A DNA stretch of 64,000 bases. It comes from Achromobacter sp. B7 (GTDB taxonomy: Bacteria; Pseudomonadota; Gammaproteobacteria; Burkholderiales; Burkholderiaceae_B). A program made the translations under genes and the position numbers. Below are positions 1 to 11,146 of the stretch, piece by piece. Position 1 is the first letter of the stretch. Every line of letters starts with the position of its first letter. Below the pieces are notes generated by a model. That model was given only the letters and a program-made list of their open reading frames with translations. It ran no database searches and was not told the DNA's origin. The stretch is taken from contig NZ_CP032084.1 in the NCBI RefSeq assembly GCF_003600685.1, positions 1,860,001 to 1,924,000 of the forward strand. The letters run 5' to 3'.

Positions 1-2805
1 GGCGCATCGGCGCAATTTCGTTTGCAGGGGCTGCCCGGGGATTTTTTCCAGGTGGACGGGGTGCCGTTGGCGCGTAGCCCGGGGGCCGCCGATGTATCGC
101 TGAAGGGCGCGGCGCAGCACCTGCAAGTGACGCTTCCGGGCGTGTTCCAGGAGCCGACCCTGATCGCGCGTGAATTAGCCGTGGATGCGCAGGTGAAAGG
201 GCCGGATGCCAAGAACTGGTTTGTCGATGTGGCCCGATTGCACGTGGTGAACGACGATCTGGACGTGCGCTTGCAGGGCCAGTGGAAGCGCGAAGGCAAG
301 ACGGCGGCGGGCAGCGTCGACATGCGCGGCACGATGGTGCGTGGCGCCATGTCAGCCATCCATCGCTACCTGCCGCTAGAAGTCAACGCCGACGCCCGCG
401 AATGGCTGGCGGGGGGCTTGCCCGCAGGCGAAATGCGGTCGGCCTCCATCTTGCTCAAGGGCGATCTGGACGATTTTCCATTCGCCGCGCCGAACGCCGT
501 GGGCGAATTCGTCATCGCCGGCGCGTACGCCGGCGCCAAGGTCGATTACGCGCCGCCCGGTCAGCGACGCAAGGGCTGGCCCATGTTGGAGAACCTGTCC
601 GGCAATTTCCGTATCGACAAGGTCAGCCTGACGCTGGATAGCGCCGGGGGCGCCACTGCGAGCACCGGGCCGGGGCAGACGCTGAATATGGGGGCGGTGA
701 CAGCCACGATCCCCAACATGGACCAGGGCGCGGAATTGTTGCTCAACGGCGAGACGTACGGTCCGGTGTCGGCCTATCTGGCGATGGCGGCCAATTCCCC
801 GCTTGGCGGGTTGCTGGACGGGGCGCTGGACGAGGCGCGCGGCACCGGCGACTGGCGGGTGCCGCTGAAACTTAAGGTGCCGTTGTTGAACACCGACGAC
901 ACGCAGGTGCAGGGGCACATCCTGTTCTCGGACAACAGCTTTACCTTCATGCCGGAAATGCCCTTGCTCAAGGAGATGCACGGCGATCTGGAATTCTCTG
1001 AAAAAGGGGTGCAGACCAAAGAGCTGCGCGCGCAGTTCCTGGGCGGGCCCGTAAAGATTTTCGGCACCCTGGCGCAGAACTCGGACGCACTTCAGTTTGA
1101 AGGGACACTGACGGCGGGCGGATTGACGCAACTGGGCAATATGCCCTCGATGTCGCGCTTTTCGGGCAAGACGGCCTACAAGGGGCGGCTGGGCTACCAG
1201 AAGGGCGGGTCGGTCGAGATCTCGATGGAATCGAATCTCTCGGGCATGGCTATCGACATGCCGGCGCCGGTGGGCAAAGCGGCTTCGTCATCGCAATTAC
1301 TGAAATTGCAGTGGGGCGCGGCCCAGGACCGCGGCACGAAAGACCGCCGCTGGCTGACGGCCAGCCTGGGCGAAAACGTCAACGCGCTGTTCGAGCGTGA
1401 CCCGGCCGACGCGTCTCCGTCTTACTTTGCCCGCGGCGCGTTGGGCATCGGCCGGCCCGCCAGCCTGCCGGACCGCGGAATGAGCCTGAACGCCAGCCTG
1501 CCCGAACTGGACATGGACGGCTGGGAAGCCGTAGTGAACGGCTTCGATACGCCGTCGGGCAAAAGCGGCGGCAAAAAAGCCGCTGCGAAGCCGGTCTTTC
1601 CGCCGCCCGAACGCATCAGCCTTGCCACCGGCATGTTGCGCGCCAGCGGCTACACGCTTAATGACCTGACGCTGTATGCCATGCGTCCCGGGCCGTCTCA
1701 ATGGCGGGTGGACATCCAGTCGCGCCAGGCTACCGGGTCATTGGAATGGCAGGAGGCCTCGGGCGCGATTGCGGGCCAGATCAAGGCGCGGATGAAGCAC
1801 CTGGCGTTCGGTGGCGAGGGCGACTCCAACGAAGCCGATAAGGCCCTGGCGTCAGGCAACGATTTATCCGATATTCCCGCCATCGACCTGCAAGCCAAGG
1901 AGTTCTTTCTATATGGCAAGAACGTGGGCGAGCTTCAGGTGGTGGGCACGAACCTGGAACGCGGGCGCCAGTGGCGGCTGGACAAACTGACGATCACCAA
2001 CGATGCCGCCAATCTGAACGCCACCGGCACGTGGCGGCTGGAAGGGCCGGATCGCGGCTTGAGCGTGGACGCCAACGCCAACTTCGTGGACCTGGGCAAG
2101 TTCATGAACCGCATCGGCTTCGAGAACGTCGTCTCCGCTGGCTCGGGCACGGCGCAGGGCAAGGCAACCTGGCGCAATCTGCCGTGGACGCACAACGTGG
2201 CGGACGTGTCGGGCGAGGTCGATATCAGCCTGGACAAGGGCCGATTCATGCATGTGAACTCTCGTACGGCGCGGCTGTTGGAGCTGTTGTCGCTGCAATC
2301 GCTGCAACGGCTGGCGCGGTTGGACATCAACCCGACCAACCTGCTGCGCGACGGATTTCCGTTCGATACCATCCGGGGCCGCGTGAAGATGGCCGATGGG
2401 AAAATGTCCACCGAAGGCTACAAGATCAACGGGCCCGTGGCGGCAATTGTCCTGGCGGGCGGCGTCAACATCATCAGCGAACGCTGGGACTTGAAGGCGG
2501 TGGTCATCCCTAATCTGGACGCCAGCGGGGCCGCCATGGTGACGGCGCTGGCCGTGAACCCACTGATTGGCCTGGGCGCTTTTGTCACGCAATGGCTGCT
2601 GAAGCAGCCGCTGGCGCGCGCGATGACGATGGAGTATTCGGTGACGGGTAATTGGGACGATCCGCAGATCGAGCCCATCGAGGCGTCGGGCAAGTCGGGC
2701 GATAAGTCCGGTGATAAGCCGGCAGACAAGCCGGCAGACAAGCAGACGCCGCGTCCATTCACGGCCCCCGCGCGTGGCGCCATGCCGGAATTCATCGAGC
2801 ATTAG
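1..2805 (+). CDS. yhdP: YhdP family AsmA-like envelope protein (C-terminal part)
   Basis: The reading frame is open from the first base, so the true start lies upstream; about 934 C-terminal residues are visible. The sequence is a long run of beta-rich, Gly/Asn/Asp-containing repeats, as in the YhdP/DUF3971 proteins of the AsmA-like clan. In enterobacteria YhdP, TamB and YdbH span the periplasm and move phospholipid to the outer membrane; that role is family knowledge, not shown here. Near the end is a hydrophobic stretch (GLGAFVTQWLLKQPL) and then the usual YhdP-type ending in which a VTGNW motif precedes the tail. The last 40 residues are a low-complexity Lys/Asp/Pro tail with repeated SGDK and PADK units. 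It converges on rho and shares a bidirectional terminator with it. Confidence 0.85.
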   Translation, partial: GASAQFRLQGLPGDFFQVDGVPLARSPGAADVSLKGAAQHLQVTLPGVFQEPTLIARELAVDAQVKGPDAKNWFVDVARLHVVNDDLDVRLQGQWKREGKTAAGSVDMRGTMVRGAMSAIHRYLPLEVNADAREWLAGGLPAGEMRSASILLKGDLDDFPFAAPNAVGEFVIAGAYAGAKVDYAPPGQRRKGWPMLENLSGNFRIDKVSLTLDSAGGATASTGPGQTLNMGAVTATIPNMDQGAELLLNGETYGPVSAYLAMAANSPLGGLLDGALDEARGTGDWRVPLKLKVPLLNTDDTQVQGHILFSDNSFTFMPEMPLLKEMHGDLEFSEKGVQTKELRAQFLGGPVKIFGTLAQNSDALQFEGTLTAGGLTQLGNMPSMSRFSGKTAYKGRLGYQKGGSVEISMESNLSGMAIDMPAPVGKAASSSQLLKLQWGAAQDRGTKDRRWLTASLGENVNALFERDPADASPSYFARGALGIGRPASLPDRGMSLNASLPELDMDGWEAVVNGFDTPSGKSGGKKAAAKPVFPPPERISLATGMLRASGYTLNDLTLYAMRPGPSQWRVDIQSRQATGSLEWQEASGAIAGQIKARMKHLAFGGEGDSNEADKALASGNDLSDIPAIDLQAKEFFLYGKNVGELQVVGTNLERGRQWRLDKLTITNDAANLNATGTWRLEGPDRGLSVDANANFVDLGKFMNRIGFENVVSAGSGTAQGKATWRNLPWTHNVADVSGEVDISLDKGRFMHVNSRTARLLELLSLQSLQRLARLDINPTNLLRDGFPFDTIRGRVKMADGKMSTEGYKINGPVAAIVLAGGVNIISERWDLKAVVIPNLDASGAAMVTALAVNPLIGLGAFVTQWLLKQPLARAMTMEYSVTGNWDDPQIEPIEASGKSGDKSGDKPADKPADKQTPRPFTAPARGAMPEFIEH

Positions 2806-2830
2806 AGCCGGGCCAGGTAAGCAGGCCCAT

Positions 2831-2866
2831 AAAAAAACCGCCTGTATGCAATGCAGGCGGTTTTTC
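2831..2866. terminator. Bidirectional intrinsic terminator between yhdP and rho
   Basis: An A-tract is followed by ACCGCCTG, a short loop region and CAGGCGGT, then a T-tract, so it can terminate from both sides. It lies between the convergent yhdP and rho genes. Confidence 0.9.
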
Positions 2867-2878
2867 TTTGACGCGAGG

Positions 2879-2919
2879 CGTCGGCTTACCGAACGTCGGC
2901 TTACCGCACGTGGGCTTAC
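2879..2919. repeat. Tandem 13-15 bp repeat at the end of rho
   Basis: Three near-copies of ACGTCGGCTTACCG follow each other; the third is partial and overlaps the rho stop codon at 2916-2918. It looks like slippage or duplication in the rho 3' untranslated region and has no obvious function. Confidence 0.7.
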
Positions 2920-4175
2920 TTCTTCTTCATCATGTCGAAGAATTCGGCGTTGGTCTTGGTGGCGCGCATCTTGTCCAGGATGAACTCCATGGATTGCACT
3001 TCGTCCATGTCGTGGATGAACTTGCGCAGCACCCACACCTTTTGCAGCAGGTCGGGGGCAATCAGCAGTTCTTCGCGGCGCGTGCCCGACTTGTTCAGGT
3101 TGATGGACGGGTAGACGCGCTTTTCAGCCAGACGACGTTCAAGGTGGACTTCGGAGTTACCCGTACCCTTGAATTCTTCGTAGATGACTTCGTCCATGCG
3201 GCTGCCGGTTTCGATCAGCGCCGTACCCAGGATGGTCAGCGAACCGCCTTCTTCCAGGTTACGGGCCGCGCCGAAGAAGCGCTTGGGGCGTTGCAGGGCG
3301 TTGGCGTCCACACCGCCGGTCAGCACCTTGCCGGAGGCCGGCACAACGGTGTTGTAGGCGCGGGCCAGACGGGTGATCGAGTCCAGCAGGATCACGACGT
3401 CTTTCTTCATTTCGACCAGGCGCTTGGCCTTTTCGATGACCATTTCAGCCACTTGCACGTGGCGCGTGGCGGGTTCGTCGAAGGTCGACGCCACCACTTC
3501 GCCGCGCACCGTGCGCTGCATTTCGGTCACTTCTTCCGGGCGCTCGTCCACCAGCAGGACGATCATGACGGCGTCGGGGTAGTTGGTGGTGATGGCATGC
3601 GCGATGTGCTGCATCATCACCGTCTTGCCCGACTTGGGGCTGGCGACGATCAAACCGCGCTGGCCCATTCCGATCGGGGCGAACACATCCAGGATGCGGC
3701 CCGTCAGGTTTTCTTCGCTCTTGATGTCCCGTTCCAGGCGCATCGTGCGGTTCGGGTGCAGCGGCGTCAGGTTCTCGAACATGATGCGATGCTTGATCGC
3801 TTCGGGCGCCACGCCGTTGACCTTGTCCACCTTGACCAGCGCAAAGTAGCGTTCGCCGTCTTTCGGCGTGCGCACTTCACCTTCGATGGAATCGCCGGTG
3901 TGCAGGTTGAAACGGCGGATCTGCGAGGGCGAGATGTAGATGTCGTCCGTGCTGGCCAGATACGAGGTCTCGGGCGAGCGCAGGAAACCGAAGCCGTCAG
4001 GCAGGACTTCCAGAACGCCGTCGCCGAAGATCTGCTCGCCTTGCTTGGCGCGCCGTTTCATGATGGCGAACATCAATTCCTGCTTGCGCAGGCGGTTGGC
4101 GTTCTCGATTTCCAGGCCAGCGGCCATTTCGAGCAGCTGCGAAACGTGCAGCGCCTTCAGTTCGTTGAGGTGCAT
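2916..4175 (-). CDS. rho: Transcription termination factor Rho
   Basis: Encodes a 419-residue protein, the same length as E. coli Rho. Rho is a hexameric RNA-dependent ATPase that loads on C-rich RNA and stops transcription. The N-terminal Rho domain and the cold-shock-like RNA-binding fold are visible, the latter with the DGFGFLR motif near residue 60. The ATPase core has a Walker A motif ASPKSGKT with its Lys near residue 181 and Walker [10 protein letters not shown]. It ends in the typical FFDMMKKK tail. The gene lies 116 bases downstream of trxA on the same strand, the order also found in E. coli. A GC-rich hairpin sits in the gap. Essential housekeeping gene. Confidence 0.98.
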   Translation of the reverse strand: MHLNELKALHVSQLLEMAAGLEIENANRLRKQELMFAIMKRRAKQGEQIFGDGVLEVLPDGFGFLRSPETSYLASTDDIYISPSQIRRFNLHTGDSIEGEVRTPKDGERYFALVKVDKVNGVAPEAIKHRIMFENLTPLHPNRTMRLERDIKSEENLTGRILDVFAPIGMGQRGLIVASPKSGKTVMMQHIAHAITTNYPDAVMIVLLVDERPEEVTEMQRTVRGEVVASTFDEPATRHVQVAEMVIEKAKRLVEMKKDVVILLDSITRLARAYNTVVPASGKVLTGGVDANALQRPKRFFGAARNLEEGGSLTILGTALIETGSRMDEVIYEEFKGTGNSEVHLERRLAEKRVYPSINLNKSGTRREELLIAPDLLQKVWVLRKFIHDMDEVQSMEFILDKMRATKTNAEFFDMMKKK

Positions 4176-4250
4176 CGCGGTGAATGTGGGGGAAAAGTAA
4201 AGGAGGGTTCTGGCGGCGCGCCACGGACGGGCTCGCGCGGTATTGAATGA

Positions 4251-4271
4251 GCGCCGCCTCCAGGGCGGCGC
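4251..4271 (-). other. GC-rich hairpin between trxA and rho
   Basis: GCGCCGCC and GGCGGCGC form a perfect 8-bp stem with a 5-base loop just after the trxA stop. No T-tract follows on the minus strand, so it is not a clear intrinsic terminator. It could act as an mRNA stabiliser for trxA or a pause site in the rho leader; rho leaders are often subject to Rho-dependent attenuation. Confidence 0.45.
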
Positions 4272-4291
4272 CTTCGTTCACAGCACGCGGT

Positions 4292-4618
4292 TTACAACGC
4301 GCCGTCCAGGAATGCGGTGAGTTGCGACTTCGACAGCGCGCCAACTTTGGTGGCGGCGGCTTGGCCGTCTTTAAAGAGCATAAGGGTGGGGATGCCACGG
4401 ATGCCGTACTTGGTGGCGGTGCCCTGGTTTTCGTCCACGTTCAGCTTCGCGATCGTCAGGCGACCTGCGTACTCGGTGGCGACTTCTTCCAGGATCGGGG
4501 CAATCATCTTGCAGGGGCCACACCAGGCAGCCCAGTAGTCCACCAGCACCGGCTGGCCGGATTTCAACACATCGGCATCGAAGCTTGCGTCACTGACGTT
4601 CTTGATTTGGTCGCTCAT
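4292..4618 (-). CDS. trxA: Thioredoxin 1
   Basis: A 108-residue thioredoxin with the active-site motif WCGPC, Cys33 and Cys36, in the expected context [10 protein letters not shown], and a cis-proline loop ([10 protein letters not shown]) about 40 residues later. It reduces disulfides in cytosolic proteins, such as ribonucleotide reductase and methionine sulfoxide reductase, with electrons from thioredoxin reductase. Full length. It is transcribed towards rho. The leader upstream contains a terminator-like hairpin and a duplicated 24-bp element carrying promoter-like sequence, so expression could be unusually controlled. Confidence 0.97.
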   Translation of the reverse strand: MSDQIKNVSDASFDADVLKSGQPVLVDYWAAWCGPCKMIAPILEEVATEYAGRLTIAKLNVDENQGTATKYGIRGIPTLMLFKDGQAAATKVGALSKSQLTAFLDGAL

Positions 4619-4642
4619 GATGGTGATTCTCGGTTCGGCAGC

Positions 4643-4668
4643 AAAAGGCGCGTAAAAAGGGACGCGCC
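4643..4668 (-). other. Terminator-like hairpin in trxA leader
   Basis: Read on the minus strand, GGCGCGT and ACGCGCC form a 7-bp stem with an 8-base loop, followed by TTTTG. It lies about 30 bases before the trxA start, within the predicted leader. It may be a weak attenuator. Confidence 0.45.
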
Positions 4669-4701
4669 TTGCCGTTGTTCTTGTATGTGGAATGGGCTAA
4701 A

Positions 4702-4749
4702 GCATACCACTGTCAATAACAACAGGCATACCACTGTTAATAACAACAG
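4702..4749. repeat. Tandem 24-bp duplication upstream of trxA
   Basis: Two adjacent 24-bp copies, 4702-4725 and 4726-4749, differ at one base. Read towards trxA one copy contains TTGACA, a perfect -35 hexamer, and the other TTAACA; both contain TGGTATGC, resembling an extended -10. The duplication therefore seems to copy promoter or operator DNA. The rest of the 328-base gap up to the parE start shows no gene. Confidence 0.75.
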
Positions 4750-4946
4750 GGTTTGCTGGTTTTGTGTAGGATGTTGCGGCGCAGTCGTTTGCGATCCGGG
4801 CCATCAAGCCCTGACGCGCCGGCTGTGACTGTCATCATCCTACCGAATTCGGAGTTGGTCAGGTCGTGCGCAACCCACCGGGAGCCGCGCAGAATCTAGG
4901 CTTATCCGTAAAATGTCGGTTTTTTTCCACAGATGTTGGGGATAAC

Positions 4947-6907
<1,961 letters not shown>

Positions 6908-6908
<1 letters not shown>

Positions 6909-7516
6909 TGACGTCCACCTTGCCCGACCCCGCTTCCGACTCCGCCCGCATGATCGTCGACATGACGGCTGACGACTACGCCGAGTTCGCCGCCTATGTA
7001 TACCGGCGGCCCGAACTGCGCCGGCGTCGGTATCGTTCGCACCTGCGCTTTGGCGTGCTGATGATCGTGGCGCTTTTTGCCTATCTGGTCTGGCAGACCT
7101 GGGACGGCAAGGGGCCCAACTGGTCGCAGATGCTGCCCGTGTATTTCGAAGGGCTGGCGGTCGGCCTGGGCATTCTGGTGCTGTTGGCGCTGGCGTATGA
7201 ATTCGTCCTCCCACCGCTGGTCCGGATGAACACGCGCCGCATGCTCAAGAAGCAGCCCGACGACCTTTTCCTGGGACGGCATCAGCTGGACTTTGGCCCC
7301 GACGGCATTCTGGATACCACCGGCAGCGCTTCCGGCCGGATGGAATGGTCGGATATCCGCCGCGTCGAGGAAACGCCGCAGCACCTGTACGTCATTCTGG
7401 GCACCTTGCAAGGCGTGATCATTCCCAAGCGCGGCCAGGACGCCGCCACGCTGGCAGCGGTGCGCGCCCAACTGCGCGCGCATGTCGCCGACACCCAGCT
7501 GGCCCCCTCCGCGTAA
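6908..7516 (+). CDS. YcxB-like membrane protein
   Basis: A 202-residue protein with two membrane segments, roughly residues 45-60 (FGVLMIVALFAYLVW) and 77-103, followed by a soluble C-terminal domain. That domain reads like the YcxB family, a PH-like fold, with the family-style stretch of a polar strand, MEWSDIRRVEETPQHLYVIL and then IIPKRG. The function of YcxB proteins is unknown. The start codon overlaps the parE stop and parC begins 45 bases later, so it is sandwiched within the topoisomerase IV genes and translationally coupled to parE. I would not infer a role in DNA topology from position alone. Confidence 0.75.
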
Positions 7517-7561
7517 GGGCGCATTGACGCCGTTTCGATGAAATTGTCTACCTGAATAACC

Positions 7562-9892
7562 ATGACCGACAGCAATCAACCCGGCCTGTTCGACCCCACC
7601 CCGCCCGATGGCGACGGCGATGCCAATGCCGCCATCACGCTGGCGCGCTACGCGGAACAGGCTTATCTGGACTACGCGGTGTCCGTGGTGCGCGGCCGCG
7701 CCTTGCCCGACGTGGGCGACGGGCAAAAGCCCGTGCAACGCCGCATCCTGTTCGCCATGCAGGCGATGGGGCTGGCCGCCGGCGCCAAGCCGGTGAAGTC
7801 CGCGCGCGTCGTGGGCGACGTGCTGGGTAAGTACCACCCGCACGGCGACCAGGCGGCCTATGACGCCATGGTGCGCATGGCGCAGGACTTCTCGCTGCGA
7901 TATCCGCTGATCGACGGCCAGGGCAACTTCGGTTCGCGCGACGGCGACAACGCCGCCGCCATGCGATACACCGAGGCGCGCCTGACGCCAATCGCCAAGC
8001 TGCTGCTTGATGAGCTGGATGAAGGCACGGTCGACTTCGTGCCCAACTACGACGGCAGCCAGCAAGAACCGCAAATGCTGCCCGCGCGGCTGCCCATGAT
8101 GCTGCTGAACGGCGCATCCGGCATTGCCGTGGGCATGGCCACCGAGGTGCCGCCGCACAACCTGCGCGAAGTGGCGCAGGCCTGCGTGGCGCTGATCAAG
8201 CATCCGCAATTGCCGGACGCCGAATTGCACGCCATGATTCCCGGCCCCGACTTTGCCGGTGGCGGCCAGATCATCACGCCGGCCGCCGATATCGCGCAGA
8301 TCTACGGCGCGGGCCGGGGGTCCCTGAAGGTGCGTGCGCGCTGGCAGTTCGAAGAAATGGCGCGCGGCCAATGGCAACTGGTCATCACCGAATTGCCCCC
8401 GGGCACCTCGGGCCAGAAGGTGCTGGAAGAGATCGAGGAAATCACCAATCCCAAGGTCAAGTCCGGCAAGAAGAGCCTGACGCCCGAGCAGACCCAGGCC
8501 AAGGCCGTGATGCTGAACCTGCTGGACGCCGTGCGTGATGAGTCCGGCAAGGATGCGGCGGTGCGCCTGGTCTTCGAACCCAAGACCTCGCGCGTGGACC
8601 GTGACGAATTCGTCAACACGCTGCTGGCGCAGACCAGCATGGAAAGCAGCTCGTCGATCAACCTGGTGTGTATCGGCACCGACGGCCGGCCGCGCCAGAA
8701 GGGCCTGCGCGACATCCTGGTCGAATGGGTGGCGTTCCGCACCAACACCGTGGTGCGCCGCACGCGTTTCCGCCTGGACAAGGTCACCGACCGCATCCAC
8801 GTGCTGGAAGGCCGCATGCTGGTCTACCTGAACGTGGACGAAGTCATCCAGACGATCCGCGAATCCGACGAGCCGCGCGCGGCGCTGATGGAACGCTTCA
8901 AGCTGTCCGAGCGCCAGGCCGAAGACATTCTGGAAATGCGCTTGCGCCAGCTGGCTCGCCTTGAAGGCTTCAAGATCGAGCAGGAACTGGCCGACAAGCG
9001 CAAGGACCAGATTTCGTTGCAGGAACTGCTGGACAATCCGACGACGCTCAAGCGCCTGCTGATCAAGGAAATCGAGGCCGACGCCAAGCAGTATGGCGAC
9101 GACCGCCGCACGTTGATCGAAACGGCCGAACGCGCCGTGCTCGAAACCAAGGTGCTGGACGAACCGGTGACGGTGATCGTGTCGCAAAAGGGTTGGCTGC
9201 GTGCACGTCAGGGCCACGGCCACGATGCCGCGCAGTTCACCTTCAAGCAGGGCGACGACCTGTACGGCGCCTTCGAATGCCGCACCACCGATACGCTGAT
9301 CGCCATGGGCGACAACGGTCGGGTGTATTCGGTGCCGGTCGCGGGCTTGCCCTCGGCGCGGGGTGACGGCCAGCCGGTCACGACCATGATCGATCTGGAA
9401 TCCGGCACGCGCATCGTGCACACGATCGCGGCCGCGCCCGAATCGCGTTGGCTGTTGGCTACGCGCGGCGGCTATGGCTTTGCGGCCAAGCTGTCCGACA
9501 TGGTCAGCCGCCAGCGCGCCGGCAAGCAGTTCATCACGCTGGAAACCGGCGATGAAATGCTGCGCCCGGTGCCCTTGTTCGACGGCGCCACGCAACTGGC
9601 GCTGCTGTCGGCCAAGGGCAAGTTCCTGGTGTTTGGGCTGGACGAATGCAAGTCCTTGTCGGGCGGGGGCCGTGGCACCATCCTGATGGGTCTGGACGCG
9701 TCCGACAAGCTGGACCAGACCGTGCCGATTGGCGCTCGCGGCCTGCGCGCCACGGGCATCTATCGCAACAAGCTGACCGAAGACATCCTGGTGGGTGACG
9801 CGCTGGCGCCGTATGTGGGCAAGCGCGCGCGCAAGGGCCGTCAGCTGGACGTGCGTCCCAAGCAGCCGGTCTTGTCGCCCGTGCTGGGGTAA
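7562..9892 (+). CDS. parC: DNA topoisomerase IV subunit A
   Basis: A 776-residue breakage-reunion subunit of topoisomerase IV. The catalytic tyrosine is Tyr136 in [10 protein letters not shown]. The N-terminal winged-helix and tower regions are intact, followed by a C-terminal beta-pinwheel domain shorter than that of GyrA. In the quinolone-resistance region the motif reads [12 protein letters not shown]: Gln97 stands where E. coli ParC has Ser80, and Asp101 where it has Glu84. A GyrA would normally carry a GQRGQG-like box in its C-terminal domain, which is not seen, so parC is the better call, and parE is two genes upstream. Confidence 0.95.
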   Translation: MTDSNQPGLFDPTPPDGDGDANAAITLARYAEQAYLDYAVSVVRGRALPDVGDGQKPVQRRILFAMQAMGLAAGAKPVKSARVVGDVLGKYHPHGDQAAYDAMVRMAQDFSLRYPLIDGQGNFGSRDGDNAAAMRYTEARLTPIAKLLLDELDEGTVDFVPNYDGSQQEPQMLPARLPMMLLNGASGIAVGMATEVPPHNLREVAQACVALIKHPQLPDAELHAMIPGPDFAGGGQIITPAADIAQIYGAGRGSLKVRARWQFEEMARGQWQLVITELPPGTSGQKVLEEIEEITNPKVKSGKKSLTPEQTQAKAVMLNLLDAVRDESGKDAAVRLVFEPKTSRVDRDEFVNTLLAQTSMESSSSINLVCIGTDGRPRQKGLRDILVEWVAFRTNTVVRRTRFRLDKVTDRIHVLEGRMLVYLNVDEVIQTIRESDEPRAALMERFKLSERQAEDILEMRLRQLARLEGFKIEQELADKRKDQISLQELLDNPTTLKRLLIKEIEADAKQYGDDRRTLIETAERAVLETKVLDEPVTVIVSQKGWLRARQGHGHDAAQFTFKQGDDLYGAFECRTTDTLIAMGDNGRVYSVPVAGLPSARGDGQPVTTMIDLESGTRIVHTIAAAPESRWLLATRGGYGFAAKLSDMVSRQRAGKQFITLETGDEMLRPVPLFDGATQLALLSAKGKFLVFGLDECKSLSGGGRGTILMGLDASDKLDQTVPIGARGLRATGIYRNKLTEDILVGDALAPYVGKRARKGRQLDVRPKQPVLSPVLG

Positions 9893-9903
9893 GGCCACAG
9901 GCC

Positions 9904-11133
9904 ATGCCGGGGTGCGCGCCCATGACTCACGCCGCCGCGCATGCCATGCCCGCCAGCCGCCTGGCGCACGTGGATGCGCTGCGCGGCTTTGCGCTTTTCG
10001 GCATCCTGGTCGTGAACATCGGCGTTTTCTCGTCGCCGTTCTACGGCGCGGGCATGGCCGATCCGACCTACTCCCGCCCGCTGGACTTGGTGGTGCGCTG
10101 GCTGATTGCCTGCCTGTTCGAAACCAAGTTCTACCTGCTGTTTTCCTTTCTGTTCGGCTACAGCTTCACGTTGCAGATGGCGGCGGCTGAACGCAGCCAG
10201 GCGGCCTTCGCCCCGCGCTTCGTGCGACGACTGGCTGGACTGGCCGTGCTGGGCGCACTGCACGCCGTGCTGTTCTACCAAGGCGACATCCTGCTGACCT
10301 ACGCCTTGTTAGGCCTGGGCTTGCTGGCGTGCCGCCGGATCGCACCCCGGCATGCGCTGCACACCGCGCTGTGGCTGATCGTGCTGGCCGCAACGGCGTG
10401 GGGGGTGCTGGGCCTGCTCAGTTTCCTGGACCCCGTGCCCGCCGGCTACGAGGCGCAGTACTGGGCCGACGCGCTGGCGTCCATCGAGGCGTATCGCGGC
10501 ACGATTGGCACAACCATCTCGCAGCACATCAAGGAATTGACGACCTCGGTGTGGTTCATGGTGTTGTTCGTGCAAGGGCCGTTCGTCTTCGCGATGTTCC
10601 TCGCCGGTTACGCGCTGGGCCGGCGCCAAGCGCTGGCCGACCCGTGGCGGCAACCACGCGCGCTGTGGCTGCTGTGCGCGTTCGGCTTGCTGCCCGGCCT
10701 GGCGGGGTCGGCGTTGTATGCGACCTCGTCCCTGCCGTTTGCCGGTGCCGCCTGGGAATTGCCCGGGCTGGCGGTGGACTTGCTGACGGCGCCGCTGTTA
10801 AGCATGTCGTACGCCGCCGCGTTTCTGCTGGCGTTCCGTACCCGCGCGTTGGGCGGTTTGGCGGCGTGGCTGGCGCCGGCAGGGCGGATGGCGTTAAGCA
10901 ACTACCTGATGCAGTCGGTCATTTGCGCGTTCCTGTTCACCGGTTGGGGGCTGCGCCTGTTTGCGTCGGTGTCGCCGCTGGCAACCGTGGGCATCGCGGC
11001 CGCCATATTCGCCGCGCAGCTGCCGTGGTCCGCATGGTGGTTAAAGCATCACGCATACGGCCCCGTAGAGTGGTTTTTGCGCGCGCTGACCATCGGGGCG
11101 TTACCGCCTTGGCGGCGCGCGCGAGCGGGCTGA
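9904..11133 (+). CDS. DUF418 (YeiB-like) multi-pass membrane protein
   Basis: A 409-residue integral membrane protein with about ten hydrophobic segments. It opens with the family motif DALRGFALFGIL, followed by a membrane helix and the FLFGYSF motif, and ends in the C-terminal DUF418 domain with GRMALSNYLMQS. Proteins of this type resemble acyltransferase-3 membrane proteins, but no substrate is known. The gene starts 11 bases after parC, so it may be read through from the topoisomerase genes. The start could instead be the Met codons at 9922 or 9943. It converges on the aminotransferase gene. Confidence 0.85.
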   Translation: MPGCAPMTHAAAHAMPASRLAHVDALRGFALFGILVVNIGVFSSPFYGAGMADPTYSRPLDLVVRWLIACLFETKFYLLFSFLFGYSFTLQMAAAERSQAAFAPRFVRRLAGLAVLGALHAVLFYQGDILLTYALLGLGLLACRRIAPRHALHTALWLIVLAATAWGVLGLLSFLDPVPAGYEAQYWADALASIEAYRGTIGTTISQHIKELTTSVWFMVLFVQGPFVFAMFLAGYALGRRQALADPWRQPRALWLLCAFGLLPGLAGSALYATSSLPFAGAAWELPGLAVDLLTAPLLSMSYAAAFLLAFRTRALGGLAAWLAPAGRMALSNYLMQSVICAFLFTGWGLRLFASVSPLATVGIAAAIFAAQLPWSAWWLKHHAYGPVEWFLRALTIGALPPWRRARAG

Positions 11134-11146
11134 TCGGCATACCGGA

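Noticed and set aside
2868..4250. Open frame antisense to rho
   Set aside because: It covers rho in reverse and its composition is repetitive in His, Val and Phe; rho is certain.
4702..4749. CRISPR array
   Set aside because: Only two directly adjacent copies with no spacer; a tandem duplication.
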